Below, piece after piece: positions 53,814-63,130 of a stretch of 64,000 bases of DNA; position 1 is the stretch's first letter; each line of letters starts with the position of its first letter. Position numbers and translations under genes: made by a program. Under the pieces are notes generated by a model. That model made no database searches, was not told where the DNA came from, and worked only from the letters and a program-made list of their open reading frames with translations. The DNA is from Bacteroidota bacterium (GTDB lineage Bacteria; Bacteroidota; Bacteroidia; B-17B0; Aurantibacillaceae): contig JACCXH010000062.1 in the NCBI GenBank assembly GCA_013697245.1, forward strand, positions 62,001 to 126,000, read 5' to 3'.

Positions 53814-54824
53814 ATGATCAGTACAGATTTAGTTATAGTTGGGGCCGGACCGGTAGGCTTATTTGCCATTTTTGAAGCCGGTTTATTAAAAATGCGTTGT
53901 CATTTAGTGGATTATTTACCACAGGTTGGCGGACAATTATCAGAAATTTATCCAAAAAAACCTATTTATGATATTCCGGGTTATCCAACCATTCTTGCGC
54001 AAGAATTGGTAGATAATTTAATGAAACAAGCCGAACCTTTTAAACCAACCTTTACTTTAGGAGAACGCATTGAATCTCTTGAAAAACGCGGCGAAGCTGA
54101 CTTTTTAGTAACTACCAACATGGGCACGCAAATTCAGGCCAAAGTTGTTGTAATTGCTGGTGGTTTAGGTTGTTTTGAGCCACGCAAACCCGAGATTGCA
54201 GGATTAGAGCAATTTGAGAACGGAAAAGGAGTTAACTACATGATCCTTGATCCGGAAAAATACCGTAACCAAAAAATGGTAATTGCCGGTGGTGGCGATA
54301 GTGCGCTGGATTGGGCCATTTTTTTAAGTGGTGTTTGCAGCGAATTAACTTTAGTGCATCGTAGCGAAAGTTTTAGAGGCGCGCCCGACAGTGTTAATAA
54401 AGTAATGAAGTTGGCGGAAGATGGTAAAATAAAATTATTACTCAACACTAATATACTTTCAATTGCCGGTAAAGACAAACTTGAGTCCGTGGAATTGATA
54501 CATTCAAAAACACAGGAAAAAAGTACGATTACCACAAACCATTTGATCCCATTATTTGGTTTAAGTCCAAAATTAGGTCCAATAGAAAATTGGGGATTAA
54601 ATTTGGATAAAAATGCGATCGAAGTAAATACCGAAGATTACAGCACTAACGTTTCGGGAATTTACGCAATTGGTGATATTAATTCATACAAAAATAAATT
54701 AAAACTGATCTTATGCGGTTTTCATGAAGCCTCTTTAATGAGCCACAGCGCCTATAAATACATGCATCCAGGTGTTAAGTATACCATGAAATACACAACG
54801 GTTCAGGGTGTGCATGAATTTTAA
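53814..54824 (+). CDS. Ferredoxin/flavodoxin-NADP reductase, thioredoxin-reductase-like (YumC type)
   Basis: 336 residues. FAD motif LVIVGAGPVGLFAIFEAGLL at the N-terminus, GGQLSEIYPKKPIYDIPGYP near residues 43-62, NADPH motif MVIAGGGDSALDWAIFLSG near 161-179, and the C-terminal FAD motif VSGIYAIGDINSYKNKLKLI near 281-300. The CxxC redox pair of thioredoxin reductase is absent, which together with the family's YIPGYP-like stretch identifies the YumC/TrxR-like ferredoxin-NADP reductases. It moves electrons between NADPH and ferredoxin or flavodoxin. It is transcribed away from its neighbours. Confidence 0.93.
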   Translation: MISTDLVIVGAGPVGLFAIFEAGLLKMRCHLVDYLPQVGGQLSEIYPKKPIYDIPGYPTILAQELVDNLMKQAEPFKPTFTLGERIESLEKRGEADFLVTTNMGTQIQAKVVVIAGGLGCFEPRKPEIAGLEQFENGKGVNYMILDPEKYRNQKMVIAGGGDSALDWAIFLSGVCSELTLVHRSESFRGAPDSVNKVMKLAEDGKIKLLLNTNILSIAGKDKLESVELIHSKTQEKSTITTNHLIPLFGLSPKLGPIENWGLNLDKNAIEVNTEDYSTNVSGIYAIGDINSYKNKLKLILCGFHEASLMSHSAYKYMHPGVKYTMKYTTVQGVHEF

Positions 54825-54910
54825 TAGAACGCAGATAAATATGATCATTATGATAAAAAATCATATTTAATCCTACCAACCTGCGTCATCAGCATTCCAT
54901 AATTCATAAT

Positions 54911-56629
54911 TTAATTTTTAATTACCTTATAAGTATAATTTTTAGTGTCTGAGTTTATCCTTAAAAAATAGATCCCGTCCTTAAATTCTGAAATATCCAG
55001 TATTTTATTTCCTTCGGCTCTTCCAACCAAAATAATTTCTCCAACACTATTCATTAAGTGATAATCGTATTTACCTTCTGTAAAAGCAGCAATGGTTAAA
55101 TTGTGATCTGTTGGGTTTGGAAAAATTTTAAATTCATTTGCTAATTGGTCTTCTTTTTTAACACCGGTTACTGAAACAATTGCTGTACCCTCGGTTAAAT
55201 GATAAAAATTATTCCCTGGTAGTATTGTAAATGTTTGAATAAGACCCGAAGGCCAGTTAACCATTAACGAATCAATAACGGTTGCATCTGCTAAGCCAAA
55301 ATGAACCCTAAGATCGTTCTGCCCCTGGAAAGTATTCTGTGCATTGACTTCCCGCATTTGCCAAACAGGATTAGCATTTATAGTTGCTTTTAATCTTACA
55401 ATTGCACCAAGTGCCGAAATATTTGAGTTAACACCGGTTAATTTAATGTTTATCCATTTCCTGTTTCCGGCAACAGTATCATTTCTATATAATCCTTTTG
55501 AACCTGCACTTCCATTCATAAAAACATCCAGATCGCCATCGTTATCAAAATCGCCATTAACTACGCCACCAATTGACGAAGGAACCGAAAGGTTTTGCGT
55601 TAATAATGTAAAAGTGCCATTCCCTAAATTACTGTACAATCTGGTGCTTGTATTATCGCGCGAAATGATCACATCCATATCCCCATCATTATCATAATCG
55701 CCCCAACAATTTGAAAGGTTGTTTCCGGTATTTGTAAAAGGTGTGCTAATAGTTGTATAAACGCCGCCATTATTTTTATAAAACCGTGTGGGCGCCGATG
55801 AATAGTTTGTTAAGCAAAGATCAAGATCTTTATCATTATCATAATCTATAAAATTATAACATTGCCCATCTTGTTTTTGCGATGTAAATAAAGGTGCCGT
55901 TAATCTTTTTAATGAATCCATTCCGGTTTCTATTTTCATGTTTTTGTAACACACATCGTAATTTGGTGTACCGCTTGCCGGGCCGGAGGCAATGAAAAGA
56001 TCCATGTCTCCATCAAGATCAAAATCGCTCCAGAAAGGAACAGTATAGGGTTTTAATGTATCTGTAAATGCAAAATTTACTTTTTGTAAAGGAGCAAATG
56101 AAGTGGTGCTTGTATAATAGCGACAAGTTTGCGGCGTGCCGGCATGAAATCCTGCCGCATGCGCAAAAATTATTTCTAAATATTTATCGTTGGTAGCATT
56201 GCCAATTGCACAAGCCCAAGATGGATAACTGGAGAAGTTAGTGAATTGACTATTGATCTGTGAAAAATTACCAAGACCATCATTTAAAAAAACAGCCGAT
56301 GGGTTTTCTGCAATAACAAGATCGTTGTCCCCATCCGCATCAATATCTGCAAAGCTACATCCTGCAAAACTCTGCAAAGGCGTTAGGAATGTTTGACTGC
56401 TTTGTGAAAAAACGCCGCCACCCTGATTAATAAATAAAAAGTTGGGGGAGGCAAACAGATCAACATCGTCATCATTGTCAACATCTATCCAAGCTGCTCC
56501 TTTATAGGTGCCCGGTGCAGACATGGTTACTATTGGATTTAAAGTGGAGGTGATCTTTGTCCACCCGAATTGTGAAAAAATGCCGCCGGAAAGCATGCAG
56601 CAAGCTAGAGTAAAAAAATATTTTGTCAT
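54911..56629 (-). CDS. Secreted FG-GAP/ASPIC-UnbV protein with T9SS sorting domain
   Basis: 572 residues from the ATG at 56629, which opens the signal peptide MTKYFFTLACCMLSGGIFSQ. Repeated calcium-binding blades (DIDADGDNDLVIAENP, DFDLDGDMDLFIASGP, DYDNDKDLDLCLTNYS, DYDNDGDMDVIISRDN, DFDNDGDLDVFMNG) are FG-GAP/VCBS units of a beta propeller. An ASPIC/UnbV domain follows (NVSALG-like NISALGAIVRLKATI, RVHFGLADATVIDSLMVNWP), then a sorting domain (FKIFPNPTDHNLTIAAFT, SEFKDGIYFLRI). Such proteins are surface or extracellular binding proteins. No catalytic residues are evident. Confidence 0.88.
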   Translation of the reverse strand: MTKYFFTLACCMLSGGIFSQFGWTKITSTLNPIVTMSAPGTYKGAAWIDVDNDDDVDLFASPNFLFINQGGGVFSQSSQTFLTPLQSFAGCSFADIDADGDNDLVIAENPSAVFLNDGLGNFSQINSQFTNFSSYPSWACAIGNATNDKYLEIIFAHAAGFHAGTPQTCRYYTSTTSFAPLQKVNFAFTDTLKPYTVPFWSDFDLDGDMDLFIASGPASGTPNYDVCYKNMKIETGMDSLKRLTAPLFTSQKQDGQCYNFIDYDNDKDLDLCLTNYSSAPTRFYKNNGGVYTTISTPFTNTGNNLSNCWGDYDNDGDMDVIISRDNTSTRLYSNLGNGTFTLLTQNLSVPSSIGGVVNGDFDNDGDLDVFMNGSAGSKGLYRNDTVAGNRKWINIKLTGVNSNISALGAIVRLKATINANPVWQMREVNAQNTFQGQNDLRVHFGLADATVIDSLMVNWPSGLIQTFTILPGNNFYHLTEGTAIVSVTGVKKEDQLANEFKIFPNPTDHNLTIAAFTEGKYDYHLMNSVGEIILVGRAEGNKILDISEFKDGIYFLRINSDTKNYTYKVIKN

Positions 56630-56691
56630 AACTTTTAGTTTTGACAAAATTGCGGCTTCAATCACAAAAAAGAGTTAACGCCGATAAAGTT

Positions 56692-57978
56692 TTACTCATT
56701 TTGTTTGCTATTCCTAAACTCCGTTGGTGTTTTTCCGCTATGCTTTTTAAAAGCAGTATTAAATGTGACTTTATTATTAAAGCCAACATCATACGCCACT
56801 TCAATAATGGTTAACTGCTTTTTATTACTGTTCTTTAATAATTGCATGGCTTCTTCTATCCGCAAAATATTAATGTATTCAAAAAAACTTAAGCCAATAC
56901 GTTCATTAATAACCTGCGAAAGATTGTGTTTGGTGGTATCTAATTTTTTAGCAAGGCTTTCCAGGTTAATATCATTTTCCCGATAAAGTTTTTCTGTTTC
57001 CATCATATTTTGAAGCGCTAACAAAAGTTCTTTTCCTGCAGCATCGGTTAAACCGGAATTTTTATATTTTGTAAACGTTTCCTCTTCTGCTATTTTTTGC
57101 AAAGTAGAAACACCCGGTGTTTCAACCGTTATTGTTTGCTTGTATGAATAATTTACCGGTATTGCCTTCTGCTGAACGTTATTGCCTTTTATATTTAATT
57201 TGTAAGTATAGTAAAGTTGTTCCCATGCGGCGTTTGCGTTTTTAAGATCGATTACCGATTCTTTTAAACTAAATCCCGAAAAAATGCTTGGGTAAGCAAA
57301 TGCAAACCAAGCTGTACATAATATTGCAGCCGACATAATAAATGAAATAAAATAATCCCATTCTACATTAAACCAAGGAAATAATACCAATGTATAATAG
57401 GCTATACTTCCGCCAACAAATAAAATAAAGAAAACTATCAAACTATAAGCCCACTTTTTAATTTCAGCTACGGAGGTTTGCCTTTTTATATATAAGATCA
57501 TTATCAACGCATAAATAAAATTGTGCGCAATTTTTATCCAAGGCATTAGGGACATTAATTTCCAATAACCTTTAAAAACGAATGGATACGGACCTTGCAG
57601 TTTGTTAATACCCGGCATTAAGTAAAATGGCACTTTTAATCCTAAAAAAATAAGTAAGGGAATAAAATGCAAGAGATCAATAACCTGCAATTTCTTTTTT
57701 TCGTAAACACTTTTAAAATATAAATACAAAAGTGGGCCTAATGCTAAAGGAAAAGAAGCTGATACATCCGTCCAACCCGGAAAGTAAAACAAATAATGGG
57801 TCCAGTATAAAACATACTCTACCATCATTACGGCATATAACAGAACGTAAATGGCAACTAAACGATTGGCCGTTTTATTATATGACCTTTTTAGCCAAAA
57901 GAAAAAGAACAATAAAAACCCAATAAAAGAAAAATTGAGAAAAATGATCGTCCAATTATCGAAAGATGCTTGTTGCAT
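56692..57978 (-). CDS. AraC-family regulator with N-terminal membrane domain
   Basis: 428 residues. The N-terminal about 245 residues form seven or eight membrane helices (IIFLNFSFIGFLLFFFFWLK, LVAIYVLLYAVMMVEYVLYW, FPLALGPLLYLYFKSVYEKK, LIVFFILFVGGSIAYYTLVL). The C-terminal 100 residues are the AraC DNA-binding domain with both helix-turn-helix units (LESLAKKLDTTKHNLSQVIN; TIIEVAYDVGFNNKVTFNTAFKKH) and the typical GKTPTEFRNS end. A membrane receptor sensing a signal on the outer face of the inner membrane is likely. The gene lies 7 bases downstream of the TPR-protein gene and 62 bases upstream of the FG-GAP gene; regulatory targets are unknown. Confidence 0.88.
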   Translation of the reverse strand: MQQASFDNWTIIFLNFSFIGFLLFFFFWLKRSYNKTANRLVAIYVLLYAVMMVEYVLYWTHYLFYFPGWTDVSASFPLALGPLLYLYFKSVYEKKKLQVIDLLHFIPLLIFLGLKVPFYLMPGINKLQGPYPFVFKGYWKLMSLMPWIKIAHNFIYALIMILYIKRQTSVAEIKKWAYSLIVFFILFVGGSIAYYTLVLFPWFNVEWDYFISFIMSAAILCTAWFAFAYPSIFSGFSLKESVIDLKNANAAWEQLYYTYKLNIKGNNVQQKAIPVNYSYKQTITVETPGVSTLQKIAEEETFTKYKNSGLTDAAGKELLLALQNMMETEKLYRENDINLESLAKKLDTTKHNLSQVINERIGLSFFEYINILRIEEAMQLLKNSNKKQLTIIEVAYDVGFNNKVTFNTAFKKHSGKTPTEFRNSKQNE

Positions 57979-57985
57979 TAATTTT

Positions 57986-58873
57986 TTATTTTACTTTTCG
58001 TTTATAGGTTAGATCGTAATCAATTAAATAAGTTTTATCATTATCGCTGCTCGATTCCTGCATTTGCCTCACGGTATTATTTCCGATCTTATAAAAATGA
58101 AATTTACCAATTTTTTTCTTGCCAAGCTTATCTGTCTTTTCAAAAACAAAAAGCATTTCGTTGCCATCAAACTTACCGGAATAAAACCTTGTAACATTTC
58201 CATCGGAACCCATCCAGGTTTGTTCCCACTCACCTTTTTCGTTGATGTAATTCATGCTTTTGCCGCAATATCCACCGGGGCCTGAATAATTCTCTAAAAT
58301 AACGCAGCCTTCAGAAACATTTTCAATCACACTTGTGCCATTAGGTATATTACCATTGGTTGAAAAAACATCCCAGTTTCCTAACCAATAATCAAACTGT
58401 CTTCTTTTTACCTCTTTTTTGCAGGGAAAAGTAACTGTGTATAGCGAATCGTATAAAACACTAAATTCATTGTGCTTTCTAAGATTTGCAAAATCGGGAT
58501 CTTCATTTAATTCGGTAAGATTTGAATAGCCATTGGCAACCGCTTTTTTAAGCCATCTTAAACTTATTTCTTTTTGATCGATAACTGAATACACTTTTGC
58601 CAAACGCGATTCTATTGTAAAAGACAGCAGAGGGTTTTTACTTAGCTTTTCGGCTTTAAGATAACAATCAATTGCGTCCATAAAATTCTTTGTTTTATGA
58701 TAACAATAACCAAGGCGATTTAAGACGATGGCATTTGTATCAATTTTTTCCTTCAAATACACTTGTTTTGCCGCTTGGTAATTTTGCACGAAAAAAAGTG
58801 AATCGGCTATTCTGAATTGGGCTGTTCCAAAATAAAAGCAGAATAATAAAAGTGTAGAATAAAATTTTTCCAT
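57986..58873 (-). CDS. Secreted TPR protein with DUF1579-like C-terminal domain
   Basis: 295 residues. The signal peptide ends about at FYFGTA-Q. Residues about 25-145 contain tetratricopeptide-like helix pairs (FVQNYQAAKQVYLKEKID, LNRLGYCYHKTKNFMDAIDC, LAKVYSVIDQKEISLRWLKK), then residues about 155-295 form a beta-rich domain with RQFDYWLGNWDVFSTNG and YSGKFDGNEMLFVFEKTD, resembling DUF1579-type lipocalin-like domains. A ligand-binding function is possible. It precedes the AraC gene by 7 bases, so the two are likely one transcript. Confidence 0.75.
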   Translation of the reverse strand: MEKFYSTLLLFCFYFGTAQFRIADSLFFVQNYQAAKQVYLKEKIDTNAIVLNRLGYCYHKTKNFMDAIDCYLKAEKLSKNPLLSFTIESRLAKVYSVIDQKEISLRWLKKAVANGYSNLTELNEDPDFANLRKHNEFSVLYDSLYTVTFPCKKEVKRRQFDYWLGNWDVFSTNGNIPNGTSVIENVSEGCVILENYSGPGGYCGKSMNYINEKGEWEQTWMGSDGNVTRFYSGKFDGNEMLFVFEKTDKLGKKKIGKFHFYKIGNNTVRQMQESSSDNDKTYLIDYDLTYKRKVK

Positions 58874-58955
58874 TTTTTAGTCAAAGGTGCCCTGAAAAGC
58901 CCTTGAAATGGTAAACCCCGATAAAATTTTACCTTTTTTAAACTGTAAAATAAGT

Positions 58956-61126
58956 TTACTCTTTGGTTTTCTTCGCCGCTTCCCTTCGCTGCTTTTTTAG
59001 CAAATTTAAATATCCACGTCTTTCTTTTTTTACCTCGTTTAATTTTACACGCGTAAAATAAGAGTTGTTAACCACAATTCTCCTGTATTTTTTTTTCCTG
59101 CGTAATAATTCTTTGCTTATAAAATGTGTACGCGTGCGTTCGGTTTCATTCTCTCTTACTATGATCTTCATGGCATCTTTTTGCTTTTCTTTGAGCACAG
59201 CAAACCCTTCAGCAATTGCTTTTATTGAAGGTATCTTACTTTTTAACCAACAATAATCCAGCTTATTTTCTTTTTGCAAAAATGTTTTATATTCCGAAAG
59301 ATCATCAAGAGGGATCAGGTTAAATTTTGCCATCAATAATTTTGCCTGAAAACAATCCACTTCATAATTATTTCGTTTATCGATCAAATTAAAAAGCCCA
59401 GCTCCAAAATCAGCAAGAACCCGTGCAGGCGTATACACAATATCATTAATGTCCCGCTCATAATTCGCCTGATAATAAGGTATCTGTTTTCTTATTTCCA
59501 CAACCGGTTTTTTTAAATTATCTTTCAATAATTTACGTAATTCTGTGCTATTAACTATTGGCTGCACTAATGAATCGTGATGCAATACTTTTTGCCAGAC
59601 ATTTAAAGAAAGGTTAGTAACAATAGAATCGAACCTGCCTTTATAAATTTCTACCAATTGTGTAAGCGAGTCTATTTCGCGTTGTTTTTCCTTAAAACGT
59701 TCATGGAGTTCTTTTGCTTTGTGATCAGGAAGTTTATTTGTCTCATCAACAAATATCTTTGATTTTAAATTTCGTATCCTGCTCTTACGATTATTATATT
59801 TCCGCAAATTAACATTGCTCTTGTTCTTTAATGCGCGGATATTTTGCTTTTGTGTGAGCGTAATATTTATTTTTGATTTTACGAAGTTGATATGCTCCCT
59901 ATTTTCTGTCAGCAGCAACATTTGCTTATATTTATTCTTGCTTTTTTGCAATATAAAATCAATATCCACATTTTTATAGGATTGCTTCAGACTCCCTTTT
60001 GAGTTTTGCAGATAAACAACAGAAGTGTCAAAAAAAGCAACTTTTGTAGCGGAATCCTCCTGGTCGAAACTTCTGCGATAATTTATATTTCCAATAAAAT
60101 ACTCACACATAGAGGTTATAAAGCGGTTGCGCTTATTAAATTTAAGACTTTGGTTTCTTAAATAATGTTGTTTGTTCAGATCATCCAGCGACAGATCGTA
60201 ATCACATTCAGGGCAAGATCTACCGCTTCTGCTTTGGCCAACATAGCTGCTATCGTTTAAATGATAATACAGGCTATCCATTTCAAAATCACGCATTGTT
60301 CTTTTGGCAGTTAATGCCCAAACGGGGTTATCGGCCATGTGTGATACCGAAAATAATTCCGGCTCCGTTAAGTAATAATCTTTATTTATTTTTTGCGTGT
60401 AATACTGCTCAATGCTCAAACTAAACAAACCTAATAATCTTTGCATAAAAGGATTGAAACTTTTCTCTTTATAATAATAAGATGGTGACCTAAACTCATT
60501 ACCACATTCATCAATAAAAAAATAGCTATTACGTTTTCTTACTTTTTTCTTCTTATATTTTGTTGGAAAATGTTTACTCAGTTTTATTAAAAATTGTGAA
60601 AATTTAGTGTATCTATAATCCACATTGCCCGATGCCCATGTAACATCATACACAAACCAATCGCCATTTAACTTAACAGCATTCCAGGCGTGATTATCAA
60701 CATAAATAGAATCATTCAGATCAAACACTTCGTCTTTAGCATAGCCGTAAATGGAAACGTTTGTAATACCTGCGAGTTCGCAAAGAGTATCCATTAAAGT
60801 AGCATAATCAATACAAATACCGCTTCTATAGCGAAGCATTTTTTTATATTCGTCCGACTACTTCCGTTTGGTGAATAATACGTACGAAAATTATATTTTA
60901 TGTTGCCTGCAACCCATGCAAAAATAGCGTCAAATTTTTCCTTATCGTCGCTTTTATCTTTTGTAAGAGCCTGCGCGAGAATTCCAGGACTTAAGGTTAA
61001 ACACCTGTCTACTGCAATATCCTTTGCGTTATATTGTAGGTCGTAGCCGGTCGCGTTCTGAGTTAATGCTCTTTCAAAGCAAATCAGAAAAATAACAAGT
61101 AAAAAATATTTATAAAGTTTTTGAAT
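58956..61126 (-). CDS. Secreted transglutaminase-like protein, interrupted by a -1 frameshift
   Basis: Two frames must be joined. The downstream frame (58956-60839, 627 residues) starts in the middle of a transglutaminase core: YRSGICIDYATLMDTLCELA with the catalytic Cys, then HAWNAVKLNGDWFVYDVTWA with His and Asp. The upstream frame, reading from about 61126 to 60839, encodes a signal peptide (LYKYFLLVIFLICFERALTQ) and the matching N-terminal part (KFDAIFAWVAGNIKYNF). The frames meet at a run of seven A; a slip of -1 there joins NIKK to MLRYRSGIC without loss. No ATG exists in the upstream frame; the first candidate is ATT at 61126. The remaining C-terminal 450 residues are highly charged and coiled-coil-like. 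It may be a frameshifted pseudogene, a sequencing error, or a genuine recoding case. Confidence 0.6.
60839..60845 (-). other. A-AAA-AAA slippery heptamer at the frame junction
   Basis: Minus-strand codons in the upstream frame are ATA-AAA-AAA-TGC, so the seven A form a perfect X-XXY-YYZ heptamer in the correct register. A -1 slip continues as ATG-CTT-CGC into the 627-residue frame. Without slippage the upstream frame ends 15 codons later at TAA. Confidence 0.55.
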
Positions 61127-61161
61127 AGTTATTCTTTAAACGAATTTTATTGCAATTTATT

Positions 61162-62145
61162 TTAAAACTTCAGTTGGTCCGTATTTTTTTGCAGAACAAC
61201 CACAGCTCCAAATTTCTCCTTCCAATAATACGCTAAATATTCCTGCTCGGTTTGGCCCGGGGTTGGAATGAGGATCATTTTCTTTTTTTGTAAAGTATAA
61301 AGATCCATCAACGTGCTGTATCCACTCCGGCAAATTATGGTATCTGCATTTAAAATTAATTTTTTTAACTCAGCGCCATAAGCAAGATCAAAAATGGTGA
61401 TGTTCTTATTTATGAGATTAAATTCGGCTTTACTTCCCCTGACCAATGCAATTTTCTTTTTGGAATTCTTAATTTTTTTTAAAATCTCTTCTTCCAAAAT
61501 ACTCCGCTGAGGTTCAACACCTGAAAGTAAAATAAGATAATCGAATTTTTCGTGATCGGTTGAGTTTAGCTCGATATCTTTTAAAGCACTTTGTGGGCCA
61601 ATATATTTAACCGGAATTTTTATATCCTTTGAATCGCTTAACTGGCCAGATAAGCGCACGTTCTCATTTTCAAGATCCGGCACCCAAACTTTATCAAATT
61701 TGTGAATATATTCTTTATTTTTTTTATTGGCCAGCCCTAAAAAAAAAGGTGATTTTACATTTAATTGATGTGTCATAAAAATACTTTCTACATTTTTATT
61801 ATACATTCCAAACCTATTATCGCTTATTATAAGGTCAACATTATTTTCTTTTATAATTTGTTCAAGAAGTTTATTTTCCTGCGCAATTACTTTTTTGATC
61901 TTAGGATATTGAAACAAAACTTTTAACCAAACCGGTAAATGTTTCGAATATTGAATGTTATAAGAAGGAACATTTATTTTTTGAAGCGTGGGGAAGTGTT
62001 CTTCAAAAAAAAATTTATTCAGATCGCTAACACCAATAATTACTTTGTTGTTCTTAACAAGCTCTTTTATAACCGGCATGCAGCGGGTACTATGACCCAT
62101 TCCCCAATCTAAAGGAGAAATAAATATGGTTTTACAGGATAACAA
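61162..62145 (-). CDS. Glycosyltransferase of the MurG/family 28-like superfamily
   Basis: 327 residues. FISPLDWGMGHSTRCMPVIK is the GMGH acceptor loop of the GT-B superfamily. The donor half has KFDYLILLSGVEPQRSILEE, NITIFDLAYGAELKKLILNA, ADTIICRSGYSTLMDLYTLQ and KKMILIPTPGQTEQEYLAYY, typical of family 28 C-terminal domains with the nucleotide-diphosphate site. It is not MurG itself (no G-G-S-x-G-A near the donor site) and its sugar or lipid acceptor is unknown. It stands alone, with a 55-base gap to the upstream small-gene group. Confidence 0.88.
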   Translation of the reverse strand: MLSCKTIFISPLDWGMGHSTRCMPVIKELVKNNKVIIGVSDLNKFFFEEHFPTLQKINVPSYNIQYSKHLPVWLKVLFQYPKIKKVIAQENKLLEQIIKENNVDLIISDNRFGMYNKNVESIFMTHQLNVKSPFFLGLANKKNKEYIHKFDKVWVPDLENENVRLSGQLSDSKDIKIPVKYIGPQSALKDIELNSTDHEKFDYLILLSGVEPQRSILEEEILKKIKNSKKKIALVRGSKAEFNLINKNITIFDLAYGAELKKLILNADTIICRSGYSTLMDLYTLQKKKMILIPTPGQTEQEYLAYYWKEKFGAVVVLQKNTDQLKF

Positions 62146-62200
62146 TTAAATGTTTACCCTAAGATAAGCATTTTTATTTAGTCAAAATTATTTGCTAAGA

Positions 62201-62665
62201 TTAATGATGCCAGTTGTTTACCTTTTCACTAATATAAATTTTATCAGAGAATATTTTATAAGTAAAAAACCATGTAGTATCGTTTATTCTTACAAATTGT
62301 GCTTCTGTGATCTTATAATCCTCAGAATTTACCCAATTTAAATTAATTGACATTTTTTTTCCATTGATCTCAATTATTTTTATTTCTTTTCCAAGACTGT
62401 ATACATATAAATGTGAAACTACGTTTTGGCCAGATCTATATTTTGAAATAATTCGATGGTATTCGTCAGATTTTCCTGTACCTTTTAAATATATTTTCGA
62501 TGTTTCGGACCTAAGCTTTATTTTCTGTTTTACTACTTTACTACAGGCGGAATCAACTTTTTCAGTGTACTTTTCAATAAAATTCCATGTCGCTATAAAT
62601 TTATTGCTTTGACAAAATACTTTTGAAGAAAAGGAAAACACAACTACAAAAAACCACATTTTCAT
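62201..62665 (-). CDS. Small secreted protein of unknown function
   Basis: 154 residues with a signal peptide (MWFFVVVFSFSSKVFC-Q). The mature part is beta-rich with charged turns (KIYLKGTGKSDEYHRIISKY, LGKEIKIIEINGKKMSINLN, NDTTWFFTYKIFSDKIYISE) and resembles small lipocalin-like or DUF-type secreted domains, but I do not recognise the family. It follows the DUF1801 gene after 3 bases and is probably part of the transcript that runs on from gyrB. Confidence 0.7.
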   Translation of the reverse strand: MKMWFFVVVFSFSSKVFCQSNKFIATWNFIEKYTEKVDSACSKVVKQKIKLRSETSKIYLKGTGKSDEYHRIISKYRSGQNVVSHLYVYSLGKEIKIIEINGKKMSINLNWVNSEDYKITEAQFVRINDTTWFFTYKIFSDKIYISEKVNNWHH

Positions 62666-62668
62666 ATA

Positions 62669-63124
62669 TTACCTTTTTATATTTTTCTCGTACATTTTTA
62701 TCCAATCGTCCGGGGTCATTTTTGATGCTAACTCACCAATTAATTTAAATGGAATTTGATCGGGTTTTTTAAAACGTATACAACTTTTACCGATATCGAG
62801 TTTCGCTTTACTATGTTTTGGATATTCGTCGGTAAACCATTTTAATAATTTTTGGTCGCCATAAATGCCCATGTGATAAAGTGCAATGAAATTCTTTTGC
62901 GATGCAATGTTCATAAACGATAATGGTAATGATGGATCGCAGTGATAGCCGGCAGGGTATAACGTATGCGGCACAACGTACCCGATCATGCCATAAGACA
63001 TACATTCTTTAAAGCCTTTTGGCAGGTTTTTAAGAATGACTTTTCGCAATTCATTCATTGGAGCTTTCCTTTCTTCAGGAAGCTCTTTTAAATATTGATC
63101 GACAGTGGTTGCTTTTGACTGCAT
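62669..63124 (-). CDS. DUF1801 domain protein (YdhG-like)
   Basis: 151 residues, no signal peptide. The DUF1801 pattern is clear: VDQYLKELPEERKAPMNELR near the N-terminus, KECMSYGMIGYVVP with the conserved glycine-tyrosine, FIALYHMGIYGDQKLLKWFT in the middle, and GKSCIRFKKPDQIPFKLIGE near the end. The family is a small cytoplasmic fold related to frataxin-like YdhG proteins, with no established reaction. It lies 6 bases downstream of the MORN-type gene and 3 bases upstream of the secreted-protein gene. Confidence 0.85.
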   Translation of the reverse strand: MQSKATTVDQYLKELPEERKAPMNELRKVILKNLPKGFKECMSYGMIGYVVPHTLYPAGYHCDPSLPLSFMNIASQKNFIALYHMGIYGDQKLLKWFTDEYPKHSKAKLDIGKSCIRFKKPDQIPFKLIGELASKMTPDDWIKMYEKNIKR

Positions 63125-63130
63125 GTAAAA

